Assembly (NCBI RefSeq): GCF_029633865.1
Contig: NC_079214.1
Coordinates: 25,896,000 to 25,959,999, forward strand
Reading direction: 5' to 3'
Origin: Lampris incognitus
Lineage: Eukaryota > Chordata > Actinopteri > Lampriformes > Lampridae
Length of the DNA: 64,000 nt
The translations under genes were made by a program, and so were the position numbers. How positions within the stretch are numbered: the stretch's first letter is position 1; each line of letters opens with the position of its first letter. The notes beneath the pieces were generated by a model. That model did not search any database. It was not told where the DNA came from and saw only the letters and a list, made by a program, of their open reading frames with translations. Positions 24,111-34,002 of the stretch are shown here, piece after piece.

Positions 24111-25394
24111 ATGGCCACTGGTGAACAAGCAAGTTTTTACCCAATACCAAAGCGCCCACGGGTGGAGTGCATTATCCACTGTTCTGATGATACAGATAAG
24201 CTGGTTTCACTACAAGGTGTCGACTCATGGAGAACTCTGCTCAGGGCAGCTCAGATACGAAATCATGCACCAGTTTTGAAACTGGCAAAAGACATTCCTG
24301 AGGGACAGATTCCAGCAATCTACTACCACAGAAAGTGTCGCAGTATCTTCACTATGAAGCAAATTCTTGATGGCCTCCTTGCAAAAGAAAAGAAAAGTTG
24401 TGTCTCTGCTGAAGAGAAACAATCTAAGAGAGTAGCTCGACATGCTCCAAGTACATCTAGGACTTATGATGCAGAGTGCATATTTTGTCAGAAAAACAGC
24501 AAATATTCCAAGAGACAGAATACGAGAGAAGTACTGGTGCAGTGTCGAGAACTGCGAGCTGATGCAAAGATCAGAAGTGCAGCCACAAAGAAAAGGGACA
24601 GCAGAATCCTTGCCATTGTGAGTAGAGACCTTGTAGCAGCTGAAGGGCACTACCACAGGTCATGCTATAGACTTTACACCAAAGAAGAGGTTTCCAAAGG
24701 AGAGGTTGCCAGCAATGAAGATGATGATGCTGCAGCCCAGTATGAAGCTGCTGTGAATAAGGCATACAATGAGCTGTTCCTCTTCATCAGGATGGAGCTT
24801 TTTGGCAATCCTCAAGTGATGACAATGACTGATCTCTCTTCTAGACTGGTAGCTTCAATGAACTCCCAAGGCATTGCCCAAGTCAAGGAATCAACCAAGA
24901 AGCACATAAGGCGAAACCTGGAGAGTGAGTTTGCTGGAGCCTTGCAGATATTCCCTGATGAGAAAGGAAAATTCCTCCTCTATCCCGATAACTTGTCCAT
25001 GAGGGAACTTGCCAAAGAAAATCAGTCTCTCAAAAGGGAGCTGCAGACCCTGAAAAGTGTCAGTGCACAAGATGTTATAGCCAAAGCAGCCATCAAATTG
25101 AGAGCAGACATTAAAAGTCAAGATGTTCCTCAAACCTGGCCGCCTGAAGTCAAACCAGAAGCAGAATGTCCTACCATTCCAGAGTCGCTCATTATCTTCC
25201 TGTACTCTCTACTCACAGGCTCAAATGATCCTGATCATGCATCCAAGAGAGTGCAGTGCCTTCTGCAGTCATTTGGCCATGACATAGTATATGCAGTGAC
25301 ATGTGGAAATACCAAGCCTTCCAAGCACATTGTTCTGCCATTCAGTGTCAAATCGTTGACAGGAAATGTAGAGTTGATAAACATCCTCAACTGA
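24111..25394 (+). CDS. Transposon protein, N-terminal part: two zinc-binding modules
   Basis: 427 residues from ATG to TGA. A basic KRPR cluster (residues 14-17) may be a nuclear signal. Two similar Cys/His modules follow in tandem: Cys20-Cys24...His73-Cys76 (YYHRKC) and Cys123-Cys126...His182-Cys185 (HYHRSC), each plausibly binding one zinc and DNA. A Lys/Glu-rich coiled-coil-like stretch lies near 300-330. The TGA at 25392-25394 stands between ...LINILN and LGHSVSYSQMEE, in the same frame as the next segment, and looks like a nonsense mutation (CGA to TGA is the simplest path). I read the three frames of this element as one broken protein. Confidence 0.8.
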   Translation: MATGEQASFYPIPKRPRVECIIHCSDDTDKLVSLQGVDSWRTLLRAAQIRNHAPVLKLAKDIPEGQIPAIYYHRKCRSIFTMKQILDGLLAKEKKSCVSAEEKQSKRVARHAPSTSRTYDAECIFCQKNSKYSKRQNTREVLVQCRELRADAKIRSAATKKRDSRILAIVSRDLVAAEGHYHRSCYRLYTKEEVSKGEVASNEDDDAAAQYEAAVNKAYNELFLFIRMELFGNPQVMTMTDLSSRLVASMNSQGIAQVKESTKKHIRRNLESEFAGALQIFPDEKGKFLLYPDNLSMRELAKENQSLKRELQTLKSVSAQDVIAKAAIKLRADIKSQDVPQTWPPEVKPEAECPTIPESLIIFLYSLLTGSNDPDHASKRVQCLLQSFGHDIVYAVTCGNTKPSKHIVLPFSVKSLTGNVELINILN

Positions 25395-27527
25395 CTTGGT
25401 CACAGTGTGTCCTATTCACAGATGGAAGAGATCAACACTGCCCTGTGTCTCCAGAAACTCTCATCATCAGGGAGTGGCATTGCCCTTCCAGCTAACATCC
25501 ATCCTGGCATATTCACAACTTTAGCCTGGGACAATATCGACCGTCTTGAAGAAACTGTCAGTGGTGAGGGAACATCTCACAGAGTCAATGGGATTGCTGT
25601 GCAAGCAAAGCCAGTCAACCCACTTCCTGTCCAACCCATTCCCACTGTTCCCAAAACAAAGAAAAGAAGCATTGATGGACCCCCAGCAATGTTACCAACT
25701 TACAATGCTGGACAACGGGTAGGGCCACCACAAAGCAAAAAGTCAGATGCCGATACTGCAGCCAATACTAAGCTTGCCAGAGAGAAAAACCTTCTTTGGG
25801 TCCTAGCAAGCATGTCACAACAAGAAGAACAGTCAGTCAGCAGCTGGACAGGCTTCAACATCCTGACTCGAGGAGAGATGACGGTCATCCCCGACAATAT
25901 AGGCTATCTGCCTACCATCAATGCTCCAGCGACACAAATGTCTACTGTCAACGAGGTGCTTAACCAGTCACTGAGCATCATGCAGTGCTTAGGCCTGAGG
26001 AAGATTGTCTGTATCTTTGACCAAGCCCTGTATGCGAAGGCTGTCGAGATCACATGGAAACACCATGACAAGTTCCATGATATCATCATTAGGCTTGGGG
26101 TATTCCACACCATCTGCACACTGCTGGCAATAATAGGAAAGCGTTTCCAAGATGCTGGACTCAAAGACCTCTGCATTGAGTCTGGCATGATTGCAGAAGG
26201 CTCAATTGCTGGTGTTATGGATGGCCGCAAGTACAACAGGGCAGTGCGACTACACAAGCTCCTGTATGAGGCTCTCATGCGACTGACCTTGAATGGTTTC
26301 CTGTCCTGGTTGGAAGAAACTCACAGGAATGACATGGTTCACCTGAATGAGACACTGAAGACCATTGACAGCCTTGGGAAAGAAGTCTCACAACATGCTT
26401 TGAAGGAGGTCCTCGAGAACAGTTCTTGTACACGCATCATGGATCTATTTGAAGTCTACCGTGAGTTCCTTAGAGGTGGAAACGGCAGCCTCTCGAACTT
26501 CTGGATGTCCTATTTGGACATGGTTGAAATCTTGTTGGGGCTCATCCGAGCATCCAGAGAGGGAGACTGGATGCTACACTTGGCTAGCATTCGAGCAATG
26601 ATCCCATGGTGCTTTGCTTATGACAGGATGAATTATGCACGCTACCTCCCCTACTACTACGCCCAGATGTCTGAGCTGCCCATCACACACCCAGATGTGT
26701 ACACAGAATTCATGGAAGGAGGCTTCTCAGTCCAACTGGGCTCCACCAATCCCTTTGGCCGAATCCCTGTTGACCAAGCTATAGAAGACACGGTGAACAA
26801 AGAAACCCAAACAGCTGGAGGGACAAAGGGATTCAGCTTGAAGCCAGGAGCTGTGACCAAATATTATCTCACAGCTGAGTATAGAAGCATGTACCTCAGA
26901 CAGCTGAGAGACCTGACAGGTCAAGGCAGGTGCAAATGGTCTCATCCAGATCTACAGAGTCCAAGGATCAAGAGCGATGAAGCAGATGTCCAGTCTCTCA
27001 TGGACCTTATGGAGAATAACTGGCTCAATCCTATGTCCCCTGATGAGATTGATTTGGTTAGCCTCTCCACTGGCAACATGGCTCCACCTGATGTGACCAT
27101 AGATCTCTTGAGAGCTCTTGAGAAAGGAGAAGAGGCCTACCAAGCATTCCAGCAAACAAGGTTAGATGCAGACCCACCACCTGTGAAATTCCACGACAAG
27201 ATGACCAAGCAAAGTCTGAAAACATTCTCCAATGTCAGCACAAAACAAGCTCATGGAAAGAAAGCACAGGATGTGGTTCTGAAGGCAGATAGAAACCTTT
27301 TCAGTCGCATGATCCTGGTGGCTGAAAGCAGGAAGGTGAATCTGAAGGATGTCCTTGCCTACCCATTGGGCCCACTACCATGGGCACTGGCAAATGCTGA
27401 TGGGTCCTTACGAAAAACAAACAAGGCTGCACTTGCCAGAGAGCTTGAAAAGAATGTATCTCCTGCAGAAGACATCCCAATCCCATCTACTTCCATCATT
27501 GATGGGATGAGCCTGGTCCAAAAATGA
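25395..27527 (+). CDS. Transposon protein, central part: candidate transposase core
   Basis: About 710 codons open after the first TGA; the frame is continuous with the upstream part, so no independent start is needed. A Lys-rich segment (KTKKRS) precedes a conserved-looking core: VCIFDQALYAKA, LGVFHTICTLLAIIG, ESGMIAEGSIAGVMDGRKYN. The Asp of FDQ and the Glu of ESGM are candidates for acidic catalytic residues, but I cannot assign a DDE triad without an alignment. The frame ends at TGA 27525-27527 just after a run of five A. The alternative frame there reads MNGNNKTFAQVAG, so a one-base loss in the A run is a plausible cause. Confidence 0.75.
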   Translation, partial: LGHSVSYSQMEEINTALCLQKLSSSGSGIALPANIHPGIFTTLAWDNIDRLEETVSGEGTSHRVNGIAVQAKPVNPLPVQPIPTVPKTKKRSIDGPPAMLPTYNAGQRVGPPQSKKSDADTAANTKLAREKNLLWVLASMSQQEEQSVSSWTGFNILTRGEMTVIPDNIGYLPTINAPATQMSTVNEVLNQSLSIMQCLGLRKIVCIFDQALYAKAVEITWKHHDKFHDIIIRLGVFHTICTLLAIIGKRFQDAGLKDLCIESGMIAEGSIAGVMDGRKYNRAVRLHKLLYEALMRLTLNGFLSWLEETHRNDMVHLNETLKTIDSLGKEVSQHALKEVLENSSCTRIMDLFEVYREFLRGGNGSLSNFWMSYLDMVEILLGLIRASREGDWMLHLASIRAMIPWCFAYDRMNYARYLPYYYAQMSELPITHPDVYTEFMEGGFSVQLGSTNPFGRIPVDQAIEDTVNKETQTAGGTKGFSLKPGAVTKYYLTAEYRSMYLRQLRDLTGQGRCKWSHPDLQSPRIKSDEADVQSLMDLMENNWLNPMSPDEIDLVSLSTGNMAPPDVTIDLLRALEKGEEAYQAFQQTRLDADPPPVKFHDKMTKQSLKTFSNVSTKQAHGKKAQDVVLKADRNLFSRMILVAESRKVNLKDVLAYPLGPLPWALANADGSLRKTNKAALARELEKNVSPAEDIPIPSTSIIDGMSLVQK

Positions 27528-28772
27528 ATGGCAACAACAAAACCTTTGCACAGGTGGCAGGCCCAGGTCCTCCATGAGGGAGCACAGAGTGGGAGGATTG
27601 ATGTTGTTTTTGATGTCTATCACCAGACTTCGATCAAAGATGCTGAACGACTGAACCGGGGTGGAGACATCACTCTCCAGTACAAGAATCTTGCAGGGGG
27701 ATACCACGTCCAGCAGTGGAGAAAATTTCTGTGCAGTTCCTCCAACAAGACCAGTCTCATCAAGTTTCTGGTGGAAGAGTGGAAACTCCCACGATACAGA
27801 GCTATGCTGCATGGCAAGGTGTTGTACATGACCTGTGAGGAAACCTGCTACAAGTTGACAGAAGATGGGTGTGAGGAAGCAGCAGAACTGCACTCCACAC
27901 ATGAAGAAGCTGACACCCGTCTGCTCCTGCATGCATTGCATGCAGCAAATGCGGGCTCAAAGTCAGTTATCATCACAGCTGACACTGATGTCATGGTGCT
28001 TTGTCTTGGCTTCCAGAAGGACATCACCTGTCCCATCTACCAGAAGTGTGGGACTCAGAACCGCACACGGTTTGTCGACATCACCAAACTGGCAAGTTCA
28101 CTTGGAGACAGCATCTGTGACAGCCTAATTGGCTTACATGCCTTCACAGGCTGCGACACTGTCAGTGCATTCGCTGGTCGAGGGAAGCTGAATGCCCTGA
28201 AGATAGTGAGAAAGCACACTTCCTGCCAAGAGACTTTTAGTCAACTGGGACAGACATGGAATGTGAGTGATGAGCTGTTCCAGAAAATTGAGCAGTTCAC
28301 CTGTCGGATGTATGTTGCTAATAGCAGCACTGCTGAGGTGAACAAACTGCGTTACCAGCTCTTCTGCACCAAAAGGGGAGAGGTTGAGTCCAGCCAGCTG
28401 CCACCATGTAGAGACTGTCTCTTTATGCATGTTCAACGAGCCAACTATCAGGCAGCAATATGGAAGTGCTGTCTGCAGGCTAACCCTGTGGTGCCAAGCC
28501 CTACTGAGTATGGATGGACAGACGATGAAGGCAAGCTGGCCATTTACTGGATGCGCTCCCCACCTGCACCAGATGTGGTCTTGGAAATGCTAACATGCAA
28601 GTGTATGCATTCATGCAAAATGCCAAGCTGCATGTGCCTGTCAAATGGACTTCCATGCACAGACATGTGCAGGTTACAGACCTGCAGTAACCAAAAACAG
28701 CAGGATGGTCCAGAACTGGACTTTGAACTTGGGGAGTCAGATGATGAGAGAAACGAGCAGTTTGATGAATGA
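27528..28772 (+). CDS. Transposon protein, C-terminal part: PIN/XPG-like segment and CXC-like tail
   Basis: 414 residues in the same frame as the two upstream parts. Numbered from 27528, acidic motifs spaced like a PIN/FEN1/XPG-type nuclease fold occur at FDV (about 29), His-Glu-Glu-Ala-Asp-Thr-Arg (125-131), ADTDVMVL (151-158) and FTGCD (206-210). Residues about 355-390 form a Cys-rich tail (CKCMHSCKMPSCMC...NGLPCTDMC), which resembles CXC/tesmin-type DNA-binding motifs. The protein ends with an acidic tail. The first about 15 residues are probably out of frame relative to the ancestral protein. Function in transposition is inferred from context. Confidence 0.75.
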   Translation: MATTKPLHRWQAQVLHEGAQSGRIDVVFDVYHQTSIKDAERLNRGGDITLQYKNLAGGYHVQQWRKFLCSSSNKTSLIKFLVEEWKLPRYRAMLHGKVLYMTCEETCYKLTEDGCEEAAELHSTHEEADTRLLLHALHAANAGSKSVIITADTDVMVLCLGFQKDITCPIYQKCGTQNRTRFVDITKLASSLGDSICDSLIGLHAFTGCDTVSAFAGRGKLNALKIVRKHTSCQETFSQLGQTWNVSDELFQKIEQFTCRMYVANSSTAEVNKLRYQLFCTKRGEVESSQLPPCRDCLFMHVQRANYQAAIWKCCLQANPVVPSPTEYGWTDDEGKLAIYWMRSPPAPDVVLEMLTCKCMHSCKMPSCMCLSNGLPCTDMCRLQTCSNQKQQDGPELDFELGESDDERNEQFDE

Positions 28773-29065
28773 CAGTGTGATGATTCTGATGGTATTACTG
28801 TGGTAGTAGTCTATTGATGCACAGGATGTTGATTCTGGACTTGGTTACCCAGAGCTTGATAACAATAATTTAACCATATTCACATATACCCATTACCCTA
28901 CCCATTACCATTACATATACCCACTAATGATATGGGATTACATGTATCATTGACTAAGTATATGTAAATGTCAATGTTGTTTAAAATATTAAAATAGTTC
29001 ATTACCTCACTATGGTATTCCTTTTTATCATGTATTTTGATTGTGTATTTAAACAAATGTATAGA

Positions 29066-29627
29066 GACCAGTTTGTGACCTAACTGGCTTTGGTCTAGTT
29101 CTCATTTAAGGTTCACAATCACCTCACACAATGAAATAGTATGGGTATATTATACATTTCCTGAATCTTTACAGTCCTGTGAGTATTCCAGTTTTTGTGT
29201 TTTGTGTCCCTGATATTCCTAGATGCCACAGGGCTAAAAGAAAGTATATAGTTTAGGCGAAAATTGCAGAAAGATGTGTGTTATTGACGAGTTGAAGAGC
29301 TCAAGTGACCTCTATATTTGTGAGAAATATCCACAACAGGGCTTGAATGAAAGCTAAGAAGGTCCCCTTTAAAATGATACCAAAGACAATATTATAAAAC
29401 ATTGAAAAATGTCCTGACCATGAGGCTAAACCAGGATATGCACCAGCGTCTAAAATGCAATTTAGTTTAGCGGGTGGTTAACTTCATGAGCTGATAACTG
29501 TGATACAGCTGCCACTCAGGAATGGTTATCATACCAAAATATCATCTACAGACATGGATCCTTTCAAAAATTATAAGTAAGTTTTGCCACCTTGAGTGTA
29601 CCGAAATATCGTCTGGCCCATGGACTA
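29066..29627 (-). repeat. Right terminal inverted repeat
   Basis: Reverse complement of the left terminal repeat, ending CCCATGGACTA at 29627. Confidence 0.88.
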
Positions 29628-29815
29628 CCTGGCGAAACTCCTCACTGTCGGGTGAAAAGAGGCGGCTGGCGACTCTACATGTATCGAAGGAGACATGTCT
29701 GCAGCTCCCCCGGATCGGCAGAGGGGGTGGAGCAGTGACCGGGACGCCTCGGATGAGTGGGGTAATTGGCCAAAGTACAATTGGAGAGAAAAAGGGGAAA
29801 AAATCCAAAAAATGC
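29628..29815 (+). mobile_element. SINE-A, right half of a split copy
   Basis: Continues the SINE interrupted at 22852: CCTGGCGAAACTCCTCACTG, then the conserved 3' body to GTACAATTGGAGAGAAAAAG. It provides the undisturbed side of the target site. Confidence 0.8.
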
Positions 29816-30555
29816 CTTCTAGAAAAATCACAATTTTCCAACATATATATCATAAAGTCCTGTAGTGGAGGAACTCTTGCTTTCTTCAGCTGCCACTTAT
29901 AGATCCTTAAACAAGGCACTGAAAACTAACAATTACTCCACAGGATTTGCATGTTGGCCAATAAAAAAAACTATTGTGTGTTTTGCTGCCTCAAGGTGTG
30001 CACCTGCCACAATGTTTCTGTAAGAGTCTAAATAACAGTCGTGATTTGATATAGACGGAATCGATTCAGTCAACGTTCCTCTAAGAAAAGGTTTAAAGGT
30101 CTGAAAAAAAAATTTCCCAGCTGTTTTTTCAAAAACTTTTGTATGTTATCACTCCATTGTGTTCTAATGAAATAATGAAAAAATAGGATTAATCAGACTG
30201 TCAAAACTTAGGAAACTGCTTAATAACTAAGACTATGATCTTCAGTTTTGCATTATTAGATGAGTCTGGTCATGCAAAATGTAATTGATGGGTGACATTA
30301 TTGCGTTTCTTGAAACTGCACCCATGGGACTGAAATGTCATGGTCTTGACCTCATTCTGAAAATGTCAGGCACAATTTCAACAAAGATCTTTGTTGGCAT
30401 AATTACCATGGACTGGCAGCTTCCTGTGGTGCTGACAAACTCCTGACATTTGATTCATGATGGCTACTGGATCTTATGGGTCCTCCTTCCAAATCAGCAA
30501 AAAATAAACTCTCCAATTACTGTGATATTGAATATTCTGCGCTTTCAGCATTGGT
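29816..30555. other. Intergenic, nothing recognised
   Basis: No coding or transposon signature could be supported. Confidence 0.35.
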
Positions 30556-30683
30556 TATGTGATGTGATGTGATGTTATGTTGTGTTATGTGGTGCGATGC
30601 AGTGTTATGTTATGTTATGTTATGTTATGTTATGTTGTGTGTGCTGTGTTGTGTTGTGTTGTGTTGTGTTGTGTTGTGTTGTG
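30556..30683. repeat. (ATGTT)n / (GTGTT)n pentanucleotide repeat
   Basis: Tandem TTATG and TTGTG units. The same ATGTT unit forms tracts at 33958-34002 and 34773-34824, next to LINE fragments. Confidence 0.9.
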
Positions 30684-31059
30684 CAAGGTGGTCGATGTCA
30701 AGGGCCTTCTTTGTCCACCACTCGTTCTTAATTTCCTGCTGCTGGGGATACCAGAGGCTTCTTCAATGCTACAAAAGCAATATACGGTCCCAGCCATCAT
30801 TGTCTAACCCCCCCAAAAATGGGCGCACACTGCTAACAGACAACGAATCAATCAAACAGAGGTGGAAAGAGCACTACCAGGACCTTTTAAACCAGGACTG
30901 TAGCCCTGAGATGGATGCCATCTAACAACTCCCTCAACAACCCAAAGAGGAGGACATGGCAGCACCTAGTTTAAGAGAAGTCCAGGATGGCATCAAAAAG
31001 ATGAAAATCAACAAGGCTGCTGGTCCTGATGGAATACTGACAGAAGTACCAAGGGCAGG

Positions 31060-31435
31060 GTCCGCGGTGGTCTAAGCATCAGGTTTGTGTCGATGCAGTT
31101 GCCCACTGGGGACCGGGGTTCGCGCCCCGGTCTCGTCAGATCCAACTATGGCCGGACTCAATGAAGCAGCAATAATTAGCAACGCTGTCTTCGGGAGGGG
31201 GTGGAGTCAGCTTGTGTTCGTCACATGAGTGCGTCTCTGTGTGTGTGGAAAAAAGCAGTGGTTCGGCCTGGAGTCGCCTTGTCATGAAAGTGGCGAGGCG
31301 TCTCCTTCGAGACTGCCGGCCGGAGAGATGCAGTTGGTAAACGCATGCAGTACGAGGGTGGGTGTTTGAATTAGAATAAGGATCGATTGGCCACTAAATC
31401 GGGAGAAAAAGGGAAAAATCAGAAAAAAAAGACAC
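31060..31435 (+). mobile_element. tRNA-derived SINE, family SINE-B
   Basis: tRNA-like head (GCGGTGGTCTAAGC; box B GGGGTTCGCGCCCC), body with a TCGGGAGGGGGTGGAGTCAG-type segment and an A-rich end. Flanked by the 12-bp duplication ACCAAGGGCAGG (31048-31059 and 31436-31447). A second copy is at 51934-52329. Confidence 0.9.
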
Positions 31436-32411
31436 ACCAAGGGCAGGTAGACTTACACTCCTCAGACATATCCATGCCCTGCTACTTAAAATATGGGAAA
31501 AAGAGGAAATCCTTGTGTAACTTAGGGATGCACTCATTGTCTCTATCTTTAAGAATGGGAACAAAGCTGAGTACGGAAACTACAGTGGCATTTCCTTGCT
31601 TTCCACCACAAGGAAAACCCTTGCTTGGGTATTGGCCAACAGACACCTCCCAATATCAGAAGAAATTCTGCCAGAACCCAGAGCGGTTTTCATCCTAACA
31701 CACAATGGACATGAATTTTACTGCTCGCCAACTCCAAGAAAAAGCCTAGGAACAGAATCAACCATTGTACATGGCCTTCATAGACTTAACCAAAGCTTTT
31801 GATTCTGTAAACCGCCAGGCCCTCTGGCTAGTTTTTTCAAAAATAGGTTGCCCTAAAAAATGTATCAGAGTACTACGACTATTGCATGACAATGTCAGCT
31901 AGAGTACTCAGGAGTTATAGAGATGAGACAGAGTCCTTCAAGGTCCACACAGGAGTTAAACAATGTTGTGTCATTGCCCCAACCCTGTTCTCTGTCTTCA
32001 TTGCCACCATCCTCCACCTCACGGGTCCCAGTCTGCCTCAGGGAGTCAAAATCATGTACACGACTGATGGGAATCTCCTGAACATTAACAGATTCAGGGC
32101 TAAAGGTAAAACCACCACCACATCCATCATAAAGCTGCAGTATGGCGGTGACAATGCCTTAGTGTCCCTCATAGAAGAGGAACTACAGAGCATACTGGAT
32201 GCCTTTGCAAAAGCATACAAGCAGATTGCCTAAGCCATTAACATAAAAAAGACCCATATCCTCTACCAACCCCCACCCAAAAGAAATATGCCTACACTGC
32301 CCCCAGCCATCTCTGTAGACAACATCACACACAAAACGTGGAATAGCTCCCATATCTTGGCAGCCTTCTCTCCTCCAAAGCCAGCATTGACATTGAAATA
32401 TACCATTGTCT

Positions 32412-32885
32412 CAATTGACCTTTCGCAATGTCCCGCCCCCCTTAGTTACTGCCCATCAAGCATTTCAGAACTATCCAGGAAGTAGCCGGACAACACCAAA
32501 ACATGAAGGAAGAAATCAGCACATTGTGTGGGTAAAAGTAACAGTAATAATACGGTAGCTGTATTAGCTATCAATAATAGCTAGTACCAAGCTTAGCTTG
32601 GAGCAGACAGGTATTTTTGTTGATTTTGGATGGATTAAGCTAGCCATGGGGTCTGCTATACTGCGAAATCTATTGCTGACATTGCGCTTATTGCGTTCTG
32701 GGTTTCGGGAAGGGAAAGAAAATTACACCCCCTCCAAACGTTTCAGACATCTAGTATCTGATTTGCAGATCCCATAGGTACACCGTTTCAGCATTTTGTT
32801 GTGTGTTTGAAAGCTTGACGGACCGTTGCTAAGGTAGGATTGGACAAGCACCGTTCTGGGGCGGTACTTTGTGAAAGGTCAATTG
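32412..32885. mobile_element. MITE inserted in the LINE
   Basis: Short inverted termini CAATTGACCTTTC and its complement, extending imperfectly to a GTCCCGCCCC / GGGGCGGTAC region. It splits the LINE reading between ...EIYHCL and ...CASLAFSRLSK. No protein encoded. Confidence 0.7.
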
Positions 32886-33200
32886 TGCCAGCCTGGCCTT
32901 CTCAAGATTGAGTAAATGGGTTTTTGGAAACCATGACCTTCAGGCCAGAACAAAAATTCTGGTGTACAAAGCAGTAGTGCTTCCCACCCTACTGAATGGG
33001 TCAGAAACCTGGACCACATATAGCAGGCACCTGAAGGCTCTCGAGGCATACCAACAGTGATGCCTCAGGAAGATCCTTAAGATCAGCTGGGAGGATAAGC
33101 GCATCAACTTCAGCGTCCTCGAGGAGGCCAACATGCCTACTATAACTGCTGTTATCGCACAACACCAGCTGAGGTGGACTGGCCATGTCCTCTAAATATC

Positions 33201-33410
33201 TGACTCAGATTCAGATTCAGAAAACTTTATTTATCCCAGAAGGAGAATGTCTGTGAATGAGAACATTCACAGACATATCCCAGAAGGGCACTTCAGTTCC
33301 ACAATCTACCCAGACCATACACAAACTCACAGACAAGTGGCAATCAGCAGTATGTCAGAGACAATAGACAGATCAGTACATGAAACAAGTCCTTTACTCT
33401 CAGCTCATGA
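33201..33410. mobile_element. Short insertion in the LINE, SINE-like fragment
   Basis: Starts with AGATTCAGATTCAGAAAAC and TTTATTTATCCCAGAAGG and interrupts the LINE C-terminal reading, which resumes at about 33415 (GRHAPGG-type stretch). The class is uncertain. Confidence 0.45.
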
Positions 33411-33803
33411 CAGGACGCCATGCCCCAGGAGGAAAAAAGCAGTGATATAAAGGTAACATCAAGGCCCACATCAAAAGGTTTGGCATTGACCATAACACCT
33501 GGGGACAAGCAGCAAAAAACAGGGAAGCCTGGAGACTGGCTGTCTGTGAGGGTGCTGGGTGCTAAAACCATGACCGCCACTGTACTGCTGAAAACAAGTG
33601 CAGACTCAGAAAGGAATTAGTTACCAGAAAGGCTCAAACCACATCCTGAACCACTTCTTCACACCCTTGCCCACATTTCCCCAAAATAGACAGCTCTAGG
33701 ATTGGCCTCTATGCCCACCTGAAGACCCACAAGGACCTCGAAGGAGGACAGTTGTACTCGACCCCGAATAACCACAGATGATGATGGTTATGTTATGTTA
33801 TTG

Positions 33804-33957
33804 TAGCGAATTCGGGGGACAACGCAACCACAGGAACTGCCGTGGCCGGGAAGCGAACCCGTGTCGCCCGCACCGCATGAGACATCGCTAACCGCTAGAC
33901 TAAAGGGTCAGACTCGCCAGCCAGCGGCCAGCGTGTCTACTTATCCATGCACGTTAC
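33804..33957 (-). repeat. tRNA-related short insertion
   Basis: On the minus strand it reads TTTAGTCTAGCGGTTAGCGA (box A-like) and later ACGGGTTCGCTTCCCGG (box B/T-arm-like), as in a tRNA or tRNA-derived SINE. The ends TGTAGCG and CGTTACA are near-complementary. It sits between ATGTT tracts. A functional tRNA is unlikely because the acceptor stem does not close. Confidence 0.6.
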
Positions 33958-34002
33958 ACTATGTTATGTTATGTTATGTTATGTTATGTTATGTTATGTT
34001 AA
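33958..34002. repeat. (ATGTT)n tract
   Basis: Nine units of TATGT type. Confidence 0.95.

Larger units (their letters stand above)
22853..29627 (+). mobile_element. 6.8-kb DNA transposon with long inverted repeats, Academ-like
   Basis: Terminal inverted repeats of about 560 bp begin TAGTCCATGGGCCAGA on each side. Insertion produced a 3-bp duplication CCT (22850-22852 and 29628-29630) inside a SINE. The interior holds one long plus-strand coding region (24111-28772) interrupted twice. A 3-bp duplication, long inverted repeats and a PIN/XPG-like nuclease segment fit what I remember of the Academ superfamily (AcademX type), but this class name is an inference; the boundary calls are direct observations. 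Confidence 0.8.
30790..33785 (+). pseudogene. Non-LTR retrotransposon (LINE) pol fragment, degenerate
   Basis: Reverse-transcriptase-like blocks in order: a pre-RT stretch (RTLLTDNESIKQRWKEHYQDLL at about 30827-30895), KMKINKAAGPDG (about 31000), SLSLRMGTK/SGISLLSTTRKTLAWVLANR (31540-31645), MAFIDLTKAFDSVNRQALW (about 31770-31830), VKQCCVIAPTLFS (about 31957), a YGGDN block where YADD is expected (about 32140), and a C-terminal block LPTLLNGSETWTTYSRHL (about 32980). Frameshifts and stops occur throughout. Three younger insertions interrupt it (31060-31435, 32412-32885, about 33201-33410). LINE clade not assigned. Confidence 0.8.

Noticed and set aside
25392-25394. TGA read as selenocysteine in the transposon protein
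   Set aside because: No reason for Sec at this site, no SECIS seen, and a CGA to TGA mutation is simpler.
31060-31160. tRNA gene at the head of SINE-B
   Set aside because: Box A and B fit, but the acceptor stem does not close and the body is a dispersed repeat with target duplications.
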